A stretch of DNA of 64,000 nt from Rhodococcus sp. ABRD24 (GCF_004328705.1 NZ_CP035319.1:1426001-1490000); one strand, 5' to 3'; positions 38,427 through 49,702 are shown, numbered from the stretch's first letter. Notes: generated by a model from the letters alone, not told the origin. Translations and numbers: made by a program.

Positions 38427-41400
38427 CTAGTTCGCGAGATCGTCCACGGTCGCGGCCTCGTTCCGGGACAGGTTGATGCCCAGGTTCGCGGCGGCACGCT
38501 CGAGGTCCTCGTCGTCGCCGTCCGCCATCGCGATGGCAGCACCGTCCGAGGACAGCACCTCCACGTTCAAGCACAGCGACTGGAGCTCCTTGAGGAGCAC
38601 CTTGAAGGACTCGGGAATGCCCGGCTCGGGGATGTTCTCACCCTTGACGATGGCCTCGTACACCTTCACGCGGCCGACAACGTCGTCCGACTTGATGGTG
38701 AGGAGCTCCTGCAGGGTGTATGCGGCGCCGTACGCCTGCATCGCCCAGCACTCCATCTCGCCGAAGCGCTGGCCACCGAACTGGGCCTTACCGCCGAGCG
38801 GCTGCTGGGTGATCATCGAGTACGGACCCGTCGAACGCGCGTGGATCTTGTCGTCGACGAGGTGATGCAGCTTGATGATGTACATGTAGCCGACCGACAC
38901 CGGGAACGGGAACGGCTCGCCGGAACGGCCGTCGAACAACGTGGCCTTTCCGTCGGAGCCCACCATCTGGACGCCGTCGCGGTTCGGCAGGGTTGCACCG
39001 AGCAGACCGGTGAGCTCGTCCTCCTTGGCGCCGTCGAACACCGGGGTGGCGATGTTCGAGTCGGCCGGTGCCGAGAGCATCTCCTCCGGCAGGGTCGCAG
39101 CCCAATCGGGGCGGCTGCCGTCGCCGGCGATCTGCACGTTCCAGCCGGTCTTTCCGATCCATCCGAGATGGGTCTCGAGGACCTGACCGATGTTCATTCG
39201 ACGCGGAACACCGTGCGTGTTCAGGATGATGTCGACCGGGGTGCCGTCGGGCAGGAACGGCATGTCCTCCTGGGGGAGGATCTTGCCGATGACGCCCTTG
39301 TTACCGTGGCGGCCGGCGAGCTTGTCGCCGTCCTGGATCTTGCGCTTCTGGGCCACGTAGACGCGGACGAGCTCGTTGACACCGGGGGGCAGATCGTCGT
39401 CGTCATCGCGCGAGAACACGCGAATGCCGATGACCTTGCCGGTCTCACCGTGGGGCACCTTCAGGGACGTGTCGCGAACCTCGCGGGCCTTCTCACCGAA
39501 GATCGCGCGGAGCAGGCGCTCCTCCGGGGTGAGCTCGGTCTCGCCCTTCGGCGTGACCTTTCCGACCAGCACGTCGCCGTCACGAACCTCGGCACCGATA
39601 CGGATGATGCCGCGCTCGTCGAGATCCGCCAGGACCTCGTCGGAGACGTTCGGGATGTCGCGAGTGATCTCCTCGGCACCGAGCTTGGTGTCGCGGGCAT
39701 CGATCTCGTGCTCCTCGATGTGGATCGAGGTCAGGACGTCCTCTTCCACGAGGCGCTGCGACAGGATGATCGCGTCCTCGTAGTTGTGACCCTCCCACGG
39801 CATGATCGCCACGAGCAGGTTCTTGCCCAGCGCCATCTCACCGTTCTCGGTGCAGGGGCCGTCGGCGAGGACCTGTCCGGCCTCCACACGCTGGCCCTCG
39901 TCCACGATCGGACGCTGGTTGGCGCAGGTGCCCTGGTTCGATCGCGCGAACTTGCGCATCCGGTAGGTCTTGCGGCTCGCATCGTCCGCCATGACGGTGA
40001 TGTAGTCGGCCGAAACCTCCTCGACCACACCGCTCTTCTCGGTGATGATCACATCGCCGGCGTCGACAGCAGCACGCAGTTCCATGCCGGTACCGACGAG
40101 CGGGGCCTCGCTGCGAACCAGCGGCACCGCCTGACGCTGCATGTTCGCGCCCATGAGGGCACGGTTGGCATCGTCGTGCTCGAGGAACGGAATCATCGCG
40201 GTCGCGACGGAGACCATCTGCCGCGGCGAGACATCCATGTAGTCGACGTCCAGCGAGGACACGTACTCGACCTCGCCACCCTTACGGCGGACCAGGACGC
40301 GGTCCTCCGTGAAGTGACCGGCGGAGTTGACGGGCGAGTTGGCCTGCGCCACGACGTGGCGGTCCTCCTCGTCCGCGGTCAGGTACGCGACATCGTCGGT
40401 GACCTGGCCGTCGACGACCTTGCGGTACGGGGTCTCGATGAAGCCGAACGGGTTGACCCGCGCGTACACCGAAAGCGAACCGATCAGACCGATGTTCGGA
40501 CCCTCAGGGGTCTCGATCGGGCACATACGGCCGTAGTGCGATGGGTGAACGTCTCGCACCTCTAGGCCGGCGCGCTCACGGGACAGACCGCCGGGACCCA
40601 GCGCCGACAGACGACGCTTGTGGGTCAGACCCGACAGCGGGTTGTTCTGGTCCATGAACTGCGACAGCTGGGAGGTTCCGAAGAACTCCTTGATCGCGGC
40701 CACGACGGGACGGATGTTGATCAGGGTCTGCGGCGTGATCGCCTCGACGTCCTGAGTCGTCATCCGCTCACGCACGACGCGCTCCATGCGGGACAGGCCC
40801 ACGCGGATCTGGTTCTGGATCAGCTCGCCCACGGTGCGCAGACGACGGTTGCCGAAGTGGTCGATGTCGTCGACCTCGACGGGAACCTCGACGCCGCCGG
40901 GAGCGGTCATCGTGGTGTCGCCACCGTGCAGACGCACGAGGTATTCGATCGTCGCGACGATGTCTTCCTCGGTGAGGGTCGACGCCTCGATCGGCAGGCC
41001 GATGTTCAGGCCCAGCTTCTTGTTGATCTTGTACCGGCCCACGCGAGCGAGGTCGTAGCGCTTGTCCTTGAAGAACAGGTTCTCCAGAAGGGTCTGCGCG
41101 CTCTCCTTCGTCGGCGGCTCGCCCGGACGCAACTTGCGGTAGATGTCGAGCAGCGCCTCGTCGGTGCCGGCGGTGTTGTCCTTCTCGAGCGTCGCCATGA
41201 GGATCTCGGAGAACCCGAAACGCTCGGTGATCTGCTCGGTGGTCCAACCCAGCGCCTTCAGCAGCACGGTGACCGGCTGGCGGCGCTTGCGGTCGATACG
41301 GACACCGACGGTGTCACGCTTGTCCACGTCGAACTCGAGCCATGCACCGCGACCCGGGATGACCTTGACGCTGTGCAGGTCCTTCTCGGTGCTCTTGTCG

Positions 41401-41915
41401 ACATTGTGGTCGAAGTAGACACCGGGTGAGCGGACCAGCTGCGAAACGACGACACGCTCGGTGCCGTTGATGATGAACGTGCCCTTACCGGTCATCATCG
41501 GGAAATCACCCATGAAGACCGTCTGGCTCTTGATCTCACCGGTGTTGTTGTTGATGAACTCGGCGGTGACGAACAGCGGCGCCGCGTACGTCATGTCCTT
41601 GTCTTTGCACTCGTCGACAGAGGCCTTGACCTCGTCGAAGCGCGGGTCCGAGAACGACAGGGACATGGACCCCGAGAAATCCTCGATCGGCGAGAGTTCG
41701 GCCAGGATTTCTTCGAGACCACCCGTAACCGCACCGTCGCCGCGCGCAGCTGCGCGCTCACGCCAGCCCTGCGAGCCGATCAACCATTCGAACGAATCGG
41801 TCTGTACATCGAGGAGCCCTGGTACTTCTAGGGGCTCGCGAATTTTCGCGAACGAGACCCTCTTCGGGGCTCCGGGGATTCCGGCAACTGCCTTGGTCTG
41901 GCTAGAGACTGCCAA
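38427..41915 (-). CDS. rpoB: RNA polymerase beta subunit
   Basis: This is the 1162-residue beta subunit. The rifampicin-resistance region reads [20 protein letters not shown] then [13 protein letters not shown], with Asp, His and Ser at the main resistance positions, so the enzyme looks rifampicin-sensitive. I chose a TTG start at 41915 ([12 protein letters not shown]) because GGAAGGAC lies just upstream and M. tuberculosis rpoB begins the same way. A GTG at 41933 is a possible alternative, six codons longer. A single rpoB of the normal type is seen; no second copy is in the window. Confidence 0.97.
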   Translation of the reverse strand: MAVSSQTKAVAGIPGAPKRVSFAKIREPLEVPGLLDVQTDSFEWLIGSQGWRERAAARGDGAVTGGLEEILAELSPIEDFSGSMSLSFSDPRFDEVKASVDECKDKDMTYAAPLFVTAEFINNNTGEIKSQTVFMGDFPMMTGKGTFIINGTERVVVSQLVRSPGVYFDHNVDKSTEKDLHSVKVIPGRGAWLEFDVDKRDTVGVRIDRKRRQPVTVLLKALGWTTEQITERFGFSEILMATLEKDNTAGTDEALLDIYRKLRPGEPPTKESAQTLLENLFFKDKRYDLARVGRYKINKKLGLNIGLPIEASTLTEEDIVATIEYLVRLHGGDTTMTAPGGVEVPVEVDDIDHFGNRRLRTVGELIQNQIRVGLSRMERVVRERMTTQDVEAITPQTLINIRPVVAAIKEFFGTSQLSQFMDQNNPLSGLTHKRRLSALGPGGLSRERAGLEVRDVHPSHYGRMCPIETPEGPNIGLIGSLSVYARVNPFGFIETPYRKVVDGQVTDDVAYLTADEEDRHVVAQANSPVNSAGHFTEDRVLVRRKGGEVEYVSSLDVDYMDVSPRQMVSVATAMIPFLEHDDANRALMGANMQRQAVPLVRSEAPLVGTGMELRAAVDAGDVIITEKSGVVEEVSADYITVMADDASRKTYRMRKFARSNQGTCANQRPIVDEGQRVEAGQVLADGPCTENGEMALGKNLLVAIMPWEGHNYEDAIILSQRLVEEDVLTSIHIEEHEIDARDTKLGAEEITRDIPNVSDEVLADLDERGIIRIGAEVRDGDVLVGKVTPKGETELTPEERLLRAIFGEKAREVRDTSLKVPHGETGKVIGIRVFSRDDDDDLPPGVNELVRVYVAQKRKIQDGDKLAGRHGNKGVIGKILPQEDMPFLPDGTPVDIILNTHGVPRRMNIGQVLETHLGWIGKTGWNVQIAGDGSRPDWAATLPEEMLSAPADSNIATPVFDGAKEDELTGLLGATLPNRDGVQMVGSDGKATLFDGRSGEPFPFPVSVGYMYIIKLHHLVDDKIHARSTGPYSMITQQPLGGKAQFGGQRFGEMECWAMQAYGAAYTLQELLTIKSDDVVGRVKVYEAIVKGENIPEPGIPESFKVLLKELQSLCLNVEVLSSDGAAIAMADGDDEDLERAAANLGINLSRNEAATVDDLAN

Positions 41916-42314
41916 GATGCGTCCTTCCAGCACCTCACGCGGGCCGCTCTTGCTGGTGCGACCGCCGCTGTATCTGCTTCTTCTGTGGGGCGAATTCGCT
42001 GGTCACAACCCGAACGAATCCCCGACACCGGAGCAGGAAGCAAATCACTTCGCCGCAGTGAGATCGAGAGGTGGACAGGAGGCAGCCAGCGCAACGTCCA
42101 AAAGTACACCCAAACTCAGTCGATGTCGAGCCGGGCAGCAGAAAGGACACCCGTCGCGGGTGCCGCGCGCGAGGTTTCGCGCGAATGTTCACGGATAGAG
42201 TGACGCGTGATCATCGCCGCGTCAAGCCTTGTCCCGGCGATTTGATCTCGAAAGGCCCGGGTGCGCGAAACACCGCGTCGTGCAGGGAGGCGCTGACCGC
42301 CCTGCCGTGCGGAT
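41916..42314 (-). promoter_or_regulatory. rpoB leader and promoter region
   Basis: These 399 bases between the Mce-associated gene and rpoB have no credible gene. On the minus strand TTGACG (42225-42220) is followed, after a long 20-base spacer, by TCTATC (42199-42194), a possible promoter. A GC-rich hairpin of CGCGCG arms about a 6-base loop lies near 42165-42185. The leader before the rpoB start would be nearly 280 bases if this promoter is used. Confidence 0.4.
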
Positions 42315-43139
42315 CTACTGATCCGCAATGTCAGACAATAGCCACACGCCGTCCACTTTTTCCATCCGGACAATCAGCGGGCCCGACGCGCTGTCCTGCG
42401 CAACACCGTTGCTCTCGGCACTGACGACGAGATTGACGATCAGTTCGGCGCGATCACCGTCGAGCACCTTGACCCCGACGTCGGTCAGCTGGACCGACGT
42501 GCTCGTCCCGGACTGCTTCACCGCGGACACCGTCGGATCGACCGTCTTGTCGAACTCCGCGCGCATGTTCTCGGTGAGCACACCGCGAGCCTTCGCGGGG
42601 TACTCGTCGATCGAGTCGGGGCTGTAGGCATACAACGTGGTCAGCGCGGTCGTCGTGGCCTCGGTGACCACGGAGGTGGCGGCAATGTCGACGTAGGCAG
42701 TGTTGCTCACCTGAGCAAACGGCTTCCAGATCACGACCACCGACGCGAACACCAGCAGCACCACCGCAATCGCGCCGAGGATGGCCACCAGCGACCAGCT
42801 CAGTCGGCTCCGGCCGGCCGACGGGGCTTCGCCGACCGCCTGGGCTTCACCGACCGCCTGGGGCTCGACCGGCTCCACCGGCGCGGGAGGAGCCGACGGG
42901 ACCGGCGGGGCAATCTCGACCTCGCCCGGACCCACCTGAGCCTCAGCCTCGGCGGCCTCAGCCTCGCCCGATCCCCCCTTCGCGAGCGAGACCCCGCTTC
43001 GCACCTCGGAGTCGTCATCGACCGTCGCGAGCCCCGGACCCGACTGCGCGCCCGACCCAGCCCGAACAGAAGCACCGGCGATCTTGGGCCGCCGGGCGGG
43101 CGTCGCTGTGGGCCTGGCGTTACGGCGAATGGGAGGCAC
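42315..43139 (-). CDS. Mce-associated membrane protein
   Basis: This 274-residue protein has a long disordered N-terminus rich in Pro, Ala and Glu (about residues 1-108), one transmembrane helix (SLVAILGAIAVVLLVFASVV, about 113-133) and a periplasmic alpha-beta domain (ANTAYVDIAATS-like region to the C-terminus, ending GVWLLSDIADQ). This layout is that of the Mas proteins at the ends of mce operons, which are thought to stabilise the transporter. GTG start with AAGGAG eight bases upstream. It is last in the mce operon. Confidence 0.8.
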   Translation of the reverse strand: MPPIRRNARPTATPARRPKIAGASVRAGSGAQSGPGLATVDDDSEVRSGVSLAKGGSGEAEAAEAEAQVGPGEVEIAPPVPSAPPAPVEPVEPQAVGEAQAVGEAPSAGRSRLSWSLVAILGAIAVVLLVFASVVVIWKPFAQVSNTAYVDIAATSVVTEATTTALTTLYAYSPDSIDEYPAKARGVLTENMRAEFDKTVDPTVSAVKQSGTSTSVQLTDVGVKVLDGDRAELIVNLVVSAESNGVAQDSASGPLIVRMEKVDGVWLLSDIADQ

Positions 43140-43225
43140 TGAGGAACTCCTTCCAGCGGGAAGCGATGCCGCAAACGAGCGACATCGCCCCGGGGCTTAC
43201 AGCATGGTCGGCGGGCAATCGGGGA

Positions 43226-43843
43226 CTACGGGCCGCCACTGCCGGACGGCGGCACGGGCGCGGGCGCGTCACCCGGGGCGACCGGCGCGGCGGCCGGTGT
43301 CTCCGCGAGCACCGACGGACTACCCAGATTCGTGGCCGTGGCGGCCCGCCACACGCCATTCTCGCCTTCTTCCATCGTCATCCGCATCGTGACGCGCACC
43401 TTGCTCGACGATTGGTTCGGCCATGTCGTCGTGGTGGCGAGCACCACGAGCGCGTCGGCCGCGCCGTCGTCGATGTTGAGCGAGGTCAGGGTTGCGCCGA
43501 GCACCTCGGCCCGACTGACTGCGCCGGTATCCTTGGTCTGCTGCGCCAACTGAGCGCGGGTCGCATTCAGGTCGTCGACGAGCGAGCCCGTGACGGACGA
43601 CTCTATGTCGGCGAACGACTCGTCGAGGTTGCCAGCGTCGAAAGAGTTGAGGTTGATTGCGGCCTGACGGGCGTCGGCGAGGGCCGCCTCACGCGTATCC
43701 GCAGCAGGCTTCTCCACCAACGCCGCATGAGCCCAGCCGTATCCGAACCACCCCGCCGCGACGAGTGCGGCAGCCAGGAGCACACTCACCGCGACGGTTG
43801 CCGCGACGAGCGTGTTGTCGTTCTTGTTCGTGGTCTCCGTCAC
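43226..43843 (-). CDS. Mce-associated membrane protein
   Basis: This 205-residue protein has a short cytoplasmic start, one transmembrane helix (LVAATVAVSVLLAAALVAAG, residues about 12-31), a periplasmic domain (VSRAEVLGATLTSLNIDD, VRVTMRMTMEEGENGVWRAA) and a Pro/Ala-rich tail. It follows mceF by 40 bases and belongs to the same Mas family as the next gene. GTG start. Confidence 0.8.
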   Translation of the reverse strand: MTETTNKNDNTLVAATVAVSVLLAAALVAAGWFGYGWAHAALVEKPAADTREAALADARQAAINLNSFDAGNLDESFADIESSVTGSLVDDLNATRAQLAQQTKDTGAVSRAEVLGATLTSLNIDDGAADALVVLATTTTWPNQSSSKVRVTMRMTMEEGENGVWRAATATNLGSPSVLAETPAAAPVAPGDAPAPVPPSGSGGP

Positions 43844-43883
43844 ACGGCAACCTTACTCTTCGGTAACAAGTTCCTGCCCGAGG

Positions 43884-45134
43884 CTACCGGGCCGGCACGA
43901 CACCCATGACGGTGGCGAGCTGGGTCGCGATCGGGTTGAGGTTCAACTTGTCGGGGTCGGTCTTGGGCGTGCTGTCCCACGGCTGCGGGATCGCCGGGTC
44001 GGCATAGACGATGCGTTCGGCACTGCGGACACCGGTCGGATTTCCCTGCGGGACAGTGCATCGCGCGTTCGCATTGAACGGGAAGTTGTCGACCGAGTCG
44101 TCGAAGTTCGGATTCTGGGCACGCATCTCCGCGAGGATCTGCTGCGTCCCCTCGTAGCCCTGAGTGCACGGCACCGGATTGTTGGTCTCGAGGACCAGGC
44201 CGAAATGGATCGTGCCGTCACCCGGCGCCACAGCGGACGCACCCGCCGACAGTGCGGGCAGGAACTGGAGGAACGGCCGCAACGCGATGAATGTGGGCGA
44301 GATCGTGCCCAGTGTCGCCGTCAGGTTGTTCACGTTGTTCGTGAGATCCTGGCCGCTGTTCGCAACCACCGTACCGACGGTGTCCGACGCCTGCGTCCCG
44401 GTGCCGATGAGCCTGCGCACGTCGGGGTCACTCGACTCGAGCTGGGCCGCGATCTGCTCGAGGCCGATGCTGAAGTTGCGGATCGCCCCCGACTGGTCCG
44501 CCTGCGTGTCGAGGACCGTCCGGCCGTCGCTGATGAATGCCAGAGTCTCCGGCAGCGCCTCGTTCGCGGCGTCAGTGAACCGTGCCATCGAATCGACGAG
44601 TACCTGCAGGTCGCCGCCCCTGCCCTCGAATGCCCTTCCCAGCTCGACCACCGCAGTGCGCAGCGAATCGGTGGGCACCGACCGCGCGAGCGTGTCGACG
44701 CTGGCGATCAGCTGGTCGACCGGGATCGGCGTGGAGGTGTTCTCCTCGAGGATCACCGAGCCATCCGTGAGGAACGGGCCCTCGTCGGTGTCCGGCTGCA
44801 GGTCCACATACTGCTCGCCGATGGCCGAGCGGTTCGCGACGACCGCCTTCGCCGATGCCGGGATCCGCGGCGCCCCATTGTCGATCATCAGCGCGACGGA
44901 CACGCCGTCGTCCGTCAGCATGAGATCACCGACACGGCCGACCGGAACCCCGCGGTACGTGACCTCCGCGTTGGTGAAGATGCCGCCGGAATTGGCGAGC
45001 TGCGCGTCGACCTGGTATTCGCCGAAGCCGAGGAGTGTGTCGAGCCGGACATACTTGGCGCCGACGTAACTGACGCCCAGTACCGCGACGAGGATGAACG
45101 CCACCAACTGCCATTTGGCCAGACGCGAGACCAT
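43884..45134 (-). CDS. mceF: MCE family protein MceF
   Basis: This 416-residue substrate-binding component has one N-terminal membrane helix (LVAFILVAVLGVSYVGAKYV), an MCE domain with YRGVPVGRVGDLMLTDDGV, and a long helical region that contributes to the lipid tunnel. The C-terminus is Pro-rich. It is the sixth mce gene; its ATG overlaps the mceE stop by one base. Confidence 0.9.
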   Translation of the reverse strand: MVSRLAKWQLVAFILVAVLGVSYVGAKYVRLDTLLGFGEYQVDAQLANSGGIFTNAEVTYRGVPVGRVGDLMLTDDGVSVALMIDNGAPRIPASAKAVVANRSAIGEQYVDLQPDTDEGPFLTDGSVILEENTSTPIPVDQLIASVDTLARSVPTDSLRTAVVELGRAFEGRGGDLQVLVDSMARFTDAANEALPETLAFISDGRTVLDTQADQSGAIRNFSIGLEQIAAQLESSDPDVRRLIGTGTQASDTVGTVVANSGQDLTNNVNNLTATLGTISPTFIALRPFLQFLPALSAGASAVAPGDGTIHFGLVLETNNPVPCTQGYEGTQQILAEMRAQNPNFDDSVDNFPFNANARCTVPQGNPTGVRSAERIVYADPAIPQPWDSTPKTDPDKLNLNPIATQLATVMGVVPAR

Positions 45135-46387
45135 TACTCACCCACCCCCAGCTGCTTCAGAAACGCATCGAACGGATTGGAAGGAGCGTTCAACGGGGCG
45201 GACACCGCGGCGCCGGGAGCCGGCACCGGGTTCGGCACGATCGGCGGGATCGGCAGCAGCGAGACCGTGGGCCAGCCCGGCGTCGGACCGTTGCCGTTGT
45301 AGTACGGATTGTCCGGGTTCACGGGAACCGGCGGGCCGTACTTCGGCGGGTAATAAACCGGATCGCCCTGACCGACGCCGAGGTTGGACAGCGTTTCACC
45401 GATCTGCAGATCGATCGACAGGAACACGTTGGCCTGACCGCCGTGGATCGACGGGATGACCGAGTCCGGGAACGGGAAGGTCGGAACCAGTGGCAGCGAC
45501 GTGATGATGTCCGGGGTCGCCTCCCCCAGCTGCTGCAGCGTCGGCCGCAGCGCCCGCAGGTCGGTGATCAGGTCGTCCTTCGACTGGTTGATCACGTCGG
45601 CGCCCACCGATCCGAGCCGATCGACCTGCTGCAGCATCTCGATCAGCTGAGGACGCTGCTCGGCGAGGATCTCCACGCCCTGCGGCAGCTCATCGAGAAT
45701 CTTCTCGAGTTTCACGGTCTGGTCGCCGACCCGGCCACTCAGGGTATCGAGGCCGTCGAGGGCACGCGTGATGGACTCGCGCTGTTCCTCGAGCCCGGCG
45801 ATCAACGTATTCGCCTGCTCGAGCAGACCGCGCACCTTCAGCTCGCGACCATCGAACGCCTGCTCGAGCTCAGAGACGATGGGCTGGAGCTGCGCGACAC
45901 CACCGCCGTTGAGCAACAGCGACATCGCGCCCAGCACCTGCTCGATATCCGTGGCGTGCCTCGTCCGGTCGATACCAATCGTGTCGCCGCTCGCGAGGCG
46001 TTCAGCGGACGGATCCTGAGCAGGTGCCGCGATCGCGATGAACTTCTCACCGAGCAGATTGGACTGCTGAACCTCTGCGATCGCGTTCGCAGGCAGGCTC
46101 ACCGACTGGTTGAGCACCGTGTCCACCTGCGCGGTCCACCCGTCGGGCGCCACCCCGATACTCTCCACGCGACCCACCGCGACACCGTCGACCTTGACCG
46201 TCGACTGCGGCACCAGATCGAGAACATCCTCGAACTCGATCCTGAGGCGAATCGGGTCGTCACCGATGTCTGCGCCGCCGGGCAGCGGAATCGAATAGAT
46301 ACCGCCGGAACCGCATGCAGTCGCCGTCAGGGCAACGACACACGCGCCTGCTGCGACAGCCCAGGCCCTCATCCGCCTACTCGTCAC
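45134..46387 (-). CDS. mceE: MCE family lipoprotein MceE
   Basis: This 417-residue member has a lipoprotein signal ending in the lipobox ALTATAC, typical of the fifth Mce protein (the LprK position). An MCE domain follows (STVKVDGVAVGRVESIGVAP), then a helical domain and a Pro/Asn-rich tail with repeated PP and NP motifs. It starts with GTG overlapping the mceD stop by 4 bases. Confidence 0.92.
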   Translation of the reverse strand: MTSRRMRAWAVAAGACVVALTATACGSGGIYSIPLPGGADIGDDPIRLRIEFEDVLDLVPQSTVKVDGVAVGRVESIGVAPDGWTAQVDTVLNQSVSLPANAIAEVQQSNLLGEKFIAIAAPAQDPSAERLASGDTIGIDRTRHATDIEQVLGAMSLLLNGGGVAQLQPIVSELEQAFDGRELKVRGLLEQANTLIAGLEEQRESITRALDGLDTLSGRVGDQTVKLEKILDELPQGVEILAEQRPQLIEMLQQVDRLGSVGADVINQSKDDLITDLRALRPTLQQLGEATPDIITSLPLVPTFPFPDSVIPSIHGGQANVFLSIDLQIGETLSNLGVGQGDPVYYPPKYGPPVPVNPDNPYYNGNGPTPGWPTVSLLPIPPIVPNPVPAPGAAVSAPLNAPSNPFDAFLKQLGVGE

Positions 46388-47622
46388 GGCGTGCCCCCCT
46401 GTGTCCCGCCCAGTCGCGGCGACGGCGTGCCGGGAACCGTCCCAGGTACCGCGTCGCGCTGCTGATTGTCGCCGCTGAGGATCCCGAGCGGCAGGTTCAG
46501 CGTCGGAGTCTTCACTCCGGCAGTCATCTGGTCGGTGATCGCCTTGCAGTTGTCGATCAGCGGCTTCATCTGCTGACCGAGCGCTTCGAACTTCGGGTCG
46601 CCCGGCTTGAGCTTCGCGACGTCGATGAGCTTGCAGCCCAGACCGTACGGGTCCTGCAGGTCCGTCAGGTCGACGCGCATCTGTAGCGTGCCCGACTCGG
46701 CATCGTGAGTATTGACCAGGTTGCTGATCGCGAGCGGGATCGTCACCAGCGCCTCGGCGAGCGAGTCGCGCTGATCTGCGACGGTCTGCGTGACCGATGT
46801 CAGGCTCGACAGGTTACCGTCGAGCAGTTCGCGATTGTCCTCGACGAACCGGGCGACATCGCCCAACGCCAGCGACAGCTGGTTCAGCGCGGCCCCGAGA
46901 TTCTGCTTCTCCCCCGCGAGGAAGCCGCTGAACTCGGAGAGCTGGGTGTTGAACTGCCGGACCTGTGCGTCGTTTGCCGCCAGCGCGCTGACGAAGACCT
47001 GCAGATTCTTGACGGTGTCGAAGATGTCCGCGCGCGAATCGGACAGCGTCCGCGCCGCCGCGGACAGCTGCGTGAACGTGTCGCCGAGCGCGTCACCATT
47101 GCCGTCGAGATTGGCTGCGGCGGTGTCGACGAGATTCGACAGCGCGCCGTCCTTGTTGGCGCCGTCGGGGCCGAGCGCCTCCGACAGCTCGGTGACGCTC
47201 GCGTACAGCTGATCGACCTCGACCGGCGTGGCCGTACGCTCGCGCGGAATAGTCGTCTCGCTCGCCATCTTGTCGCCGCCCGTGTACGCCGGTGTCAGCT
47301 GGATGTAGCGGTCCGAGACCACCGACGGCGTCACCTGAGCGGCCTTGGCATCGGCCGGGATGTCCACGCCGCGGTCGACGGTCATCTTGACCTCGACCTG
47401 ATCGCCCAGCGGGACCACCGAGTCCACGGTGCCGACCTTGACACCGAGCACCCGCACGTCGGAGCCCTCGTAGATGCCGACCGACTTGTCGAAGTACGCG
47501 GTGATCTTGGTGGTGCCGGCGTTCTGGAACACCCACCACAGGACTCCGACCGCCACGACCGCGAAAGCAACTACCATCGCGACCGGAATCCACCTGCGGG
47601 AACGAGCCCGTGCCTCACTCAT
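46384..47622 (-). CDS. mceD: MCE family protein MceD
   Basis: This 412-residue protein has an N-terminal anchor (WIPVAMVVAFAVVAVGVLWW), an MCE domain (YEGSDVRVLGVKVGTVDSVV) and a long helical region up to about residue 300. The C-terminal 40 residues are disordered. It lies two bases after the mceC stop and overlaps mceE. Confidence 0.92.
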   Translation of the reverse strand: MSEARARSRRWIPVAMVVAFAVVAVGVLWWVFQNAGTTKITAYFDKSVGIYEGSDVRVLGVKVGTVDSVVPLGDQVEVKMTVDRGVDIPADAKAAQVTPSVVSDRYIQLTPAYTGGDKMASETTIPRERTATPVEVDQLYASVTELSEALGPDGANKDGALSNLVDTAAANLDGNGDALGDTFTQLSAAARTLSDSRADIFDTVKNLQVFVSALAANDAQVRQFNTQLSEFSGFLAGEKQNLGAALNQLSLALGDVARFVEDNRELLDGNLSSLTSVTQTVADQRDSLAEALVTIPLAISNLVNTHDAESGTLQMRVDLTDLQDPYGLGCKLIDVAKLKPGDPKFEALGQQMKPLIDNCKAITDQMTAGVKTPTLNLPLGILSGDNQQRDAVPGTVPGTPSPRLGGTQGGTP

Positions 47623-47624
47623 CG

Positions 47625-48620
47625 TCAGTTACCCCCCATGGTGCGCAGCGGCTCACGGTATCCGGGAATCTCGGGGAGACCGGGCGGGATCAGGTTGGTG
47701 ACGGCAGAGTCGAACCACCGGCCGTTGCCCAGCACGTTCGCGTAGATCCGGTAGAACGGCGCGGCGAGCTCGAGGGACTTGCTGACGTTCTGCTGGTTGT
47801 CGTTGAGGATGTCGATCACACCCTGCAGCTGCGTCAGCGCCGGCCCGATCTGCGCCTCGTTGTCGGCCACCAGACCGGTGAGTTCCCGGGACAGCGTCTG
47901 CGTGCTGGTGAGCAGCTGGGCGATCGCCTGCTGGCGGGTGTTGAGCTCCGCGAGCAGGGTGCCGCCGTTCGCGAGCACCCTCTCGAACTCGGTGTTGCGG
48001 TCCGCGAGGATCTGAGACGTCTGTTTGGTCGCATCGAAGAGCTTCTTGAGCTCTTGATCCCGCTTCGCGATGGTCTCCGACAAACGGGTGACGCCGTCGA
48101 GCGATCCGCGGATCTCGTCCGGGGTGCCCGCGAACGCCTGCGACAGCACGTCGAAGCTCGACGCCAGCTGCGTCGTGTCGATCTCCTGCAGCGTGGTCGC
48201 CGCATCGCTGAAGGCGTCGATGACGTCATACGGCGATGTAGTTCGCTCGAGCGGGATCCGCACGCTCGGATCCGCGACCTCGGTGCCACGCGGATCCAGC
48301 GCCAGATACTTCTGCCCCAGGATCGTCTTGATCTGGATCGACGCGGTGGTCTGATCACCGATCCATGCGTCCTTGGTCTGGAACTTCACGAGTACCCGGT
48401 CACCGTCGAGTTCGACGCCGGACACCTTGCCGACCTTCACACCGGCAACTCGAACCTCGTTGCCGGGCTTGAGGCCCGCAGCCTCGGTGAACTCGGCGGT
48501 GTACCGGTTGCCGGCGCCGATGATCGGCAGGCTGTCGAGGAAGAATGCCGAGACCGTAGCGAGCAGGATCACCAGGATGCCGAGGGCGCCGGTGACCGCG
48601 GGATTGCGTCGTCTGGTCAT
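47625..48620 (-). CDS. mceC: MCE family protein MceC
   Basis: This 331-residue protein starts with an anchor (ALGILVILLATVSAFFLDSL) and has an MCE domain with KPGNEVRVAGVKVGKVSGVE. The helical domain is complete, but it lacks the long Pro-rich tail seen in some Mce1C proteins. Its ATG overlaps the mceB stop by 4 bases. Confidence 0.92.
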   Translation of the reverse strand: MTRRRNPAVTGALGILVILLATVSAFFLDSLPIIGAGNRYTAEFTEAAGLKPGNEVRVAGVKVGKVSGVELDGDRVLVKFQTKDAWIGDQTTASIQIKTILGQKYLALDPRGTEVADPSVRIPLERTTSPYDVIDAFSDAATTLQEIDTTQLASSFDVLSQAFAGTPDEIRGSLDGVTRLSETIAKRDQELKKLFDATKQTSQILADRNTEFERVLANGGTLLAELNTRQQAIAQLLTSTQTLSRELTGLVADNEAQIGPALTQLQGVIDILNDNQQNVSKSLELAAPFYRIYANVLGNGRWFDSAVTNLIPPGLPEIPGYREPLRTMGGN

Positions 48621-49702
48621 CGCTCACCGTCCACGTAGTCCGCGTAGCACCGCGGGGCAGCATTCGTGTAGATCGGCTGGTTGATCGTCGGCATGCCGGT
48701 CGGCAAGTTCAGGCCGGGCGCCGAACCGGGACCCGCGACCACGTCGATACCACACAGGTAGAACTGGAACCAGGAACCGTAACTGCCCGCGCGGCCCAGC
48801 TTCTCCATCTTCACCGGCAGGTTCGCGAGGACCTGGTTCACGTCGTCGGTTCTCTCGTTGATGTGCCCGGCCAGAGTGTTGAGACCCGCGATCGAACCCT
48901 GGATCGACGGCCGGGTGGGCACCAGCAGGTCCGCGGTGGCATCCGTCAGGTCCGACAGCGATTGCACCGACCGACCGATCACATCGCGGTCCGCCGACAG
49001 TCCGGTCACCAGCCGCTCGGTGTTGACGATCAACTGGTCGACCTGTTCGTCACGCTTGTTCACCGTGTCCAGTACCAGGTTCAGGTTGTCGATCAGTTCG
49101 CCGATCACCTGGTCCTTGTCGGCAATAGTGTTCGTCAGCGACGCGGTGTTGGCCACCAACTCCTCGACCGTGCCGCCCTCCCCCTGGAATACCTGAATGA
49201 TCTGGTACGACAACTTGTTGACGTCGTCGGCGCTGAGTGTCTGGAACAGCGGCCGGAAGCCGTTGAACAGCGTCGTCAGATTGACTGCGGGCTTGGTGCG
49301 GTCCAGCGGGATCGTCTCGCCGGCCGTCATCTTGAAGCCCTGCTGTCCGGCACCCTGTTCGAGCGCGATGTACCGCTGTCCGACGAGGTTCCGGAACCGA
49401 ATGGTGGCGGTCGTGCTCGCCGGCAGCCAGTCGCGGTCGGTCAGCGAGAACTCCACCTGGGCCTCGCGGTCGTCCGCGATGTCGATCTTGGTCACCTGGC
49501 CGACCCGGACACCGGCGATACGAACCTCGTCACCCTTGTTCAGTGAGGTGACATCGGTGAACCGCGCACCGAACTTGGTTCCGCCACCGGCGCTCGAGTT
49601 CGCGATCGTGAGCGCCAGTGCACCCGTCGCGAAAATGGTGACCACCGCGAAGATCAACAGTTTGATGAGCGGGGCAGCGACCCCTCGCAGCTGTCGCTTC
49701 AC
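48617..49702 (-). CDS. mceB: MCE family protein MceB
   Basis: This protein has 361 residues from the GTG at 49702, which overlaps the mceA stop by 4 bases. It has an anchor (LIKLLIFAVVTIFATGALAL), an MCE domain with NKGDEVRIAGVRVGQVTKID, a helical domain and a C-terminal pair of Cys (FYLCGIDVV and APRCYADYV) that probably form a disulfide. The open frame to 49756 lies inside mceA and was trimmed. Confidence 0.92.
   Translation of the reverse strand: MKRQLRGVAAPLIKLLIFAVVTIFATGALALTIANSSAGGGTKFGARFTDVTSLNKGDEVRIAGVRVGQVTKIDIADDREAQVEFSLTDRDWLPASTTATIRFRNLVGQRYIALEQGAGQQGFKMTAGETIPLDRTKPAVNLTTLFNGFRPLFQTLSADDVNKLSYQIIQVFQGEGGTVEELVANTASLTNTIADKDQVIGELIDNLNLVLDTVNKRDEQVDQLIVNTERLVTGLSADRDVIGRSVQSLSDLTDATADLLVPTRPSIQGSIAGLNTLAGHINERTDDVNQVLANLPVKMEKLGRAGSYGSWFQFYLCGIDVVAGPGSAPGLNLPTGMPTINQPIYTNAAPRCYADYVDGER

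Noticed and set aside
38307..40565. 752-codon plus-strand frame opposite rpoB
   Set aside because: Antisense artefact over an intact gene.
41000..41915. Possible rifampicin-resistant duplicate rpoB
   Set aside because: The resistance region is wild type and the gene lies in the normal rpoBC position.
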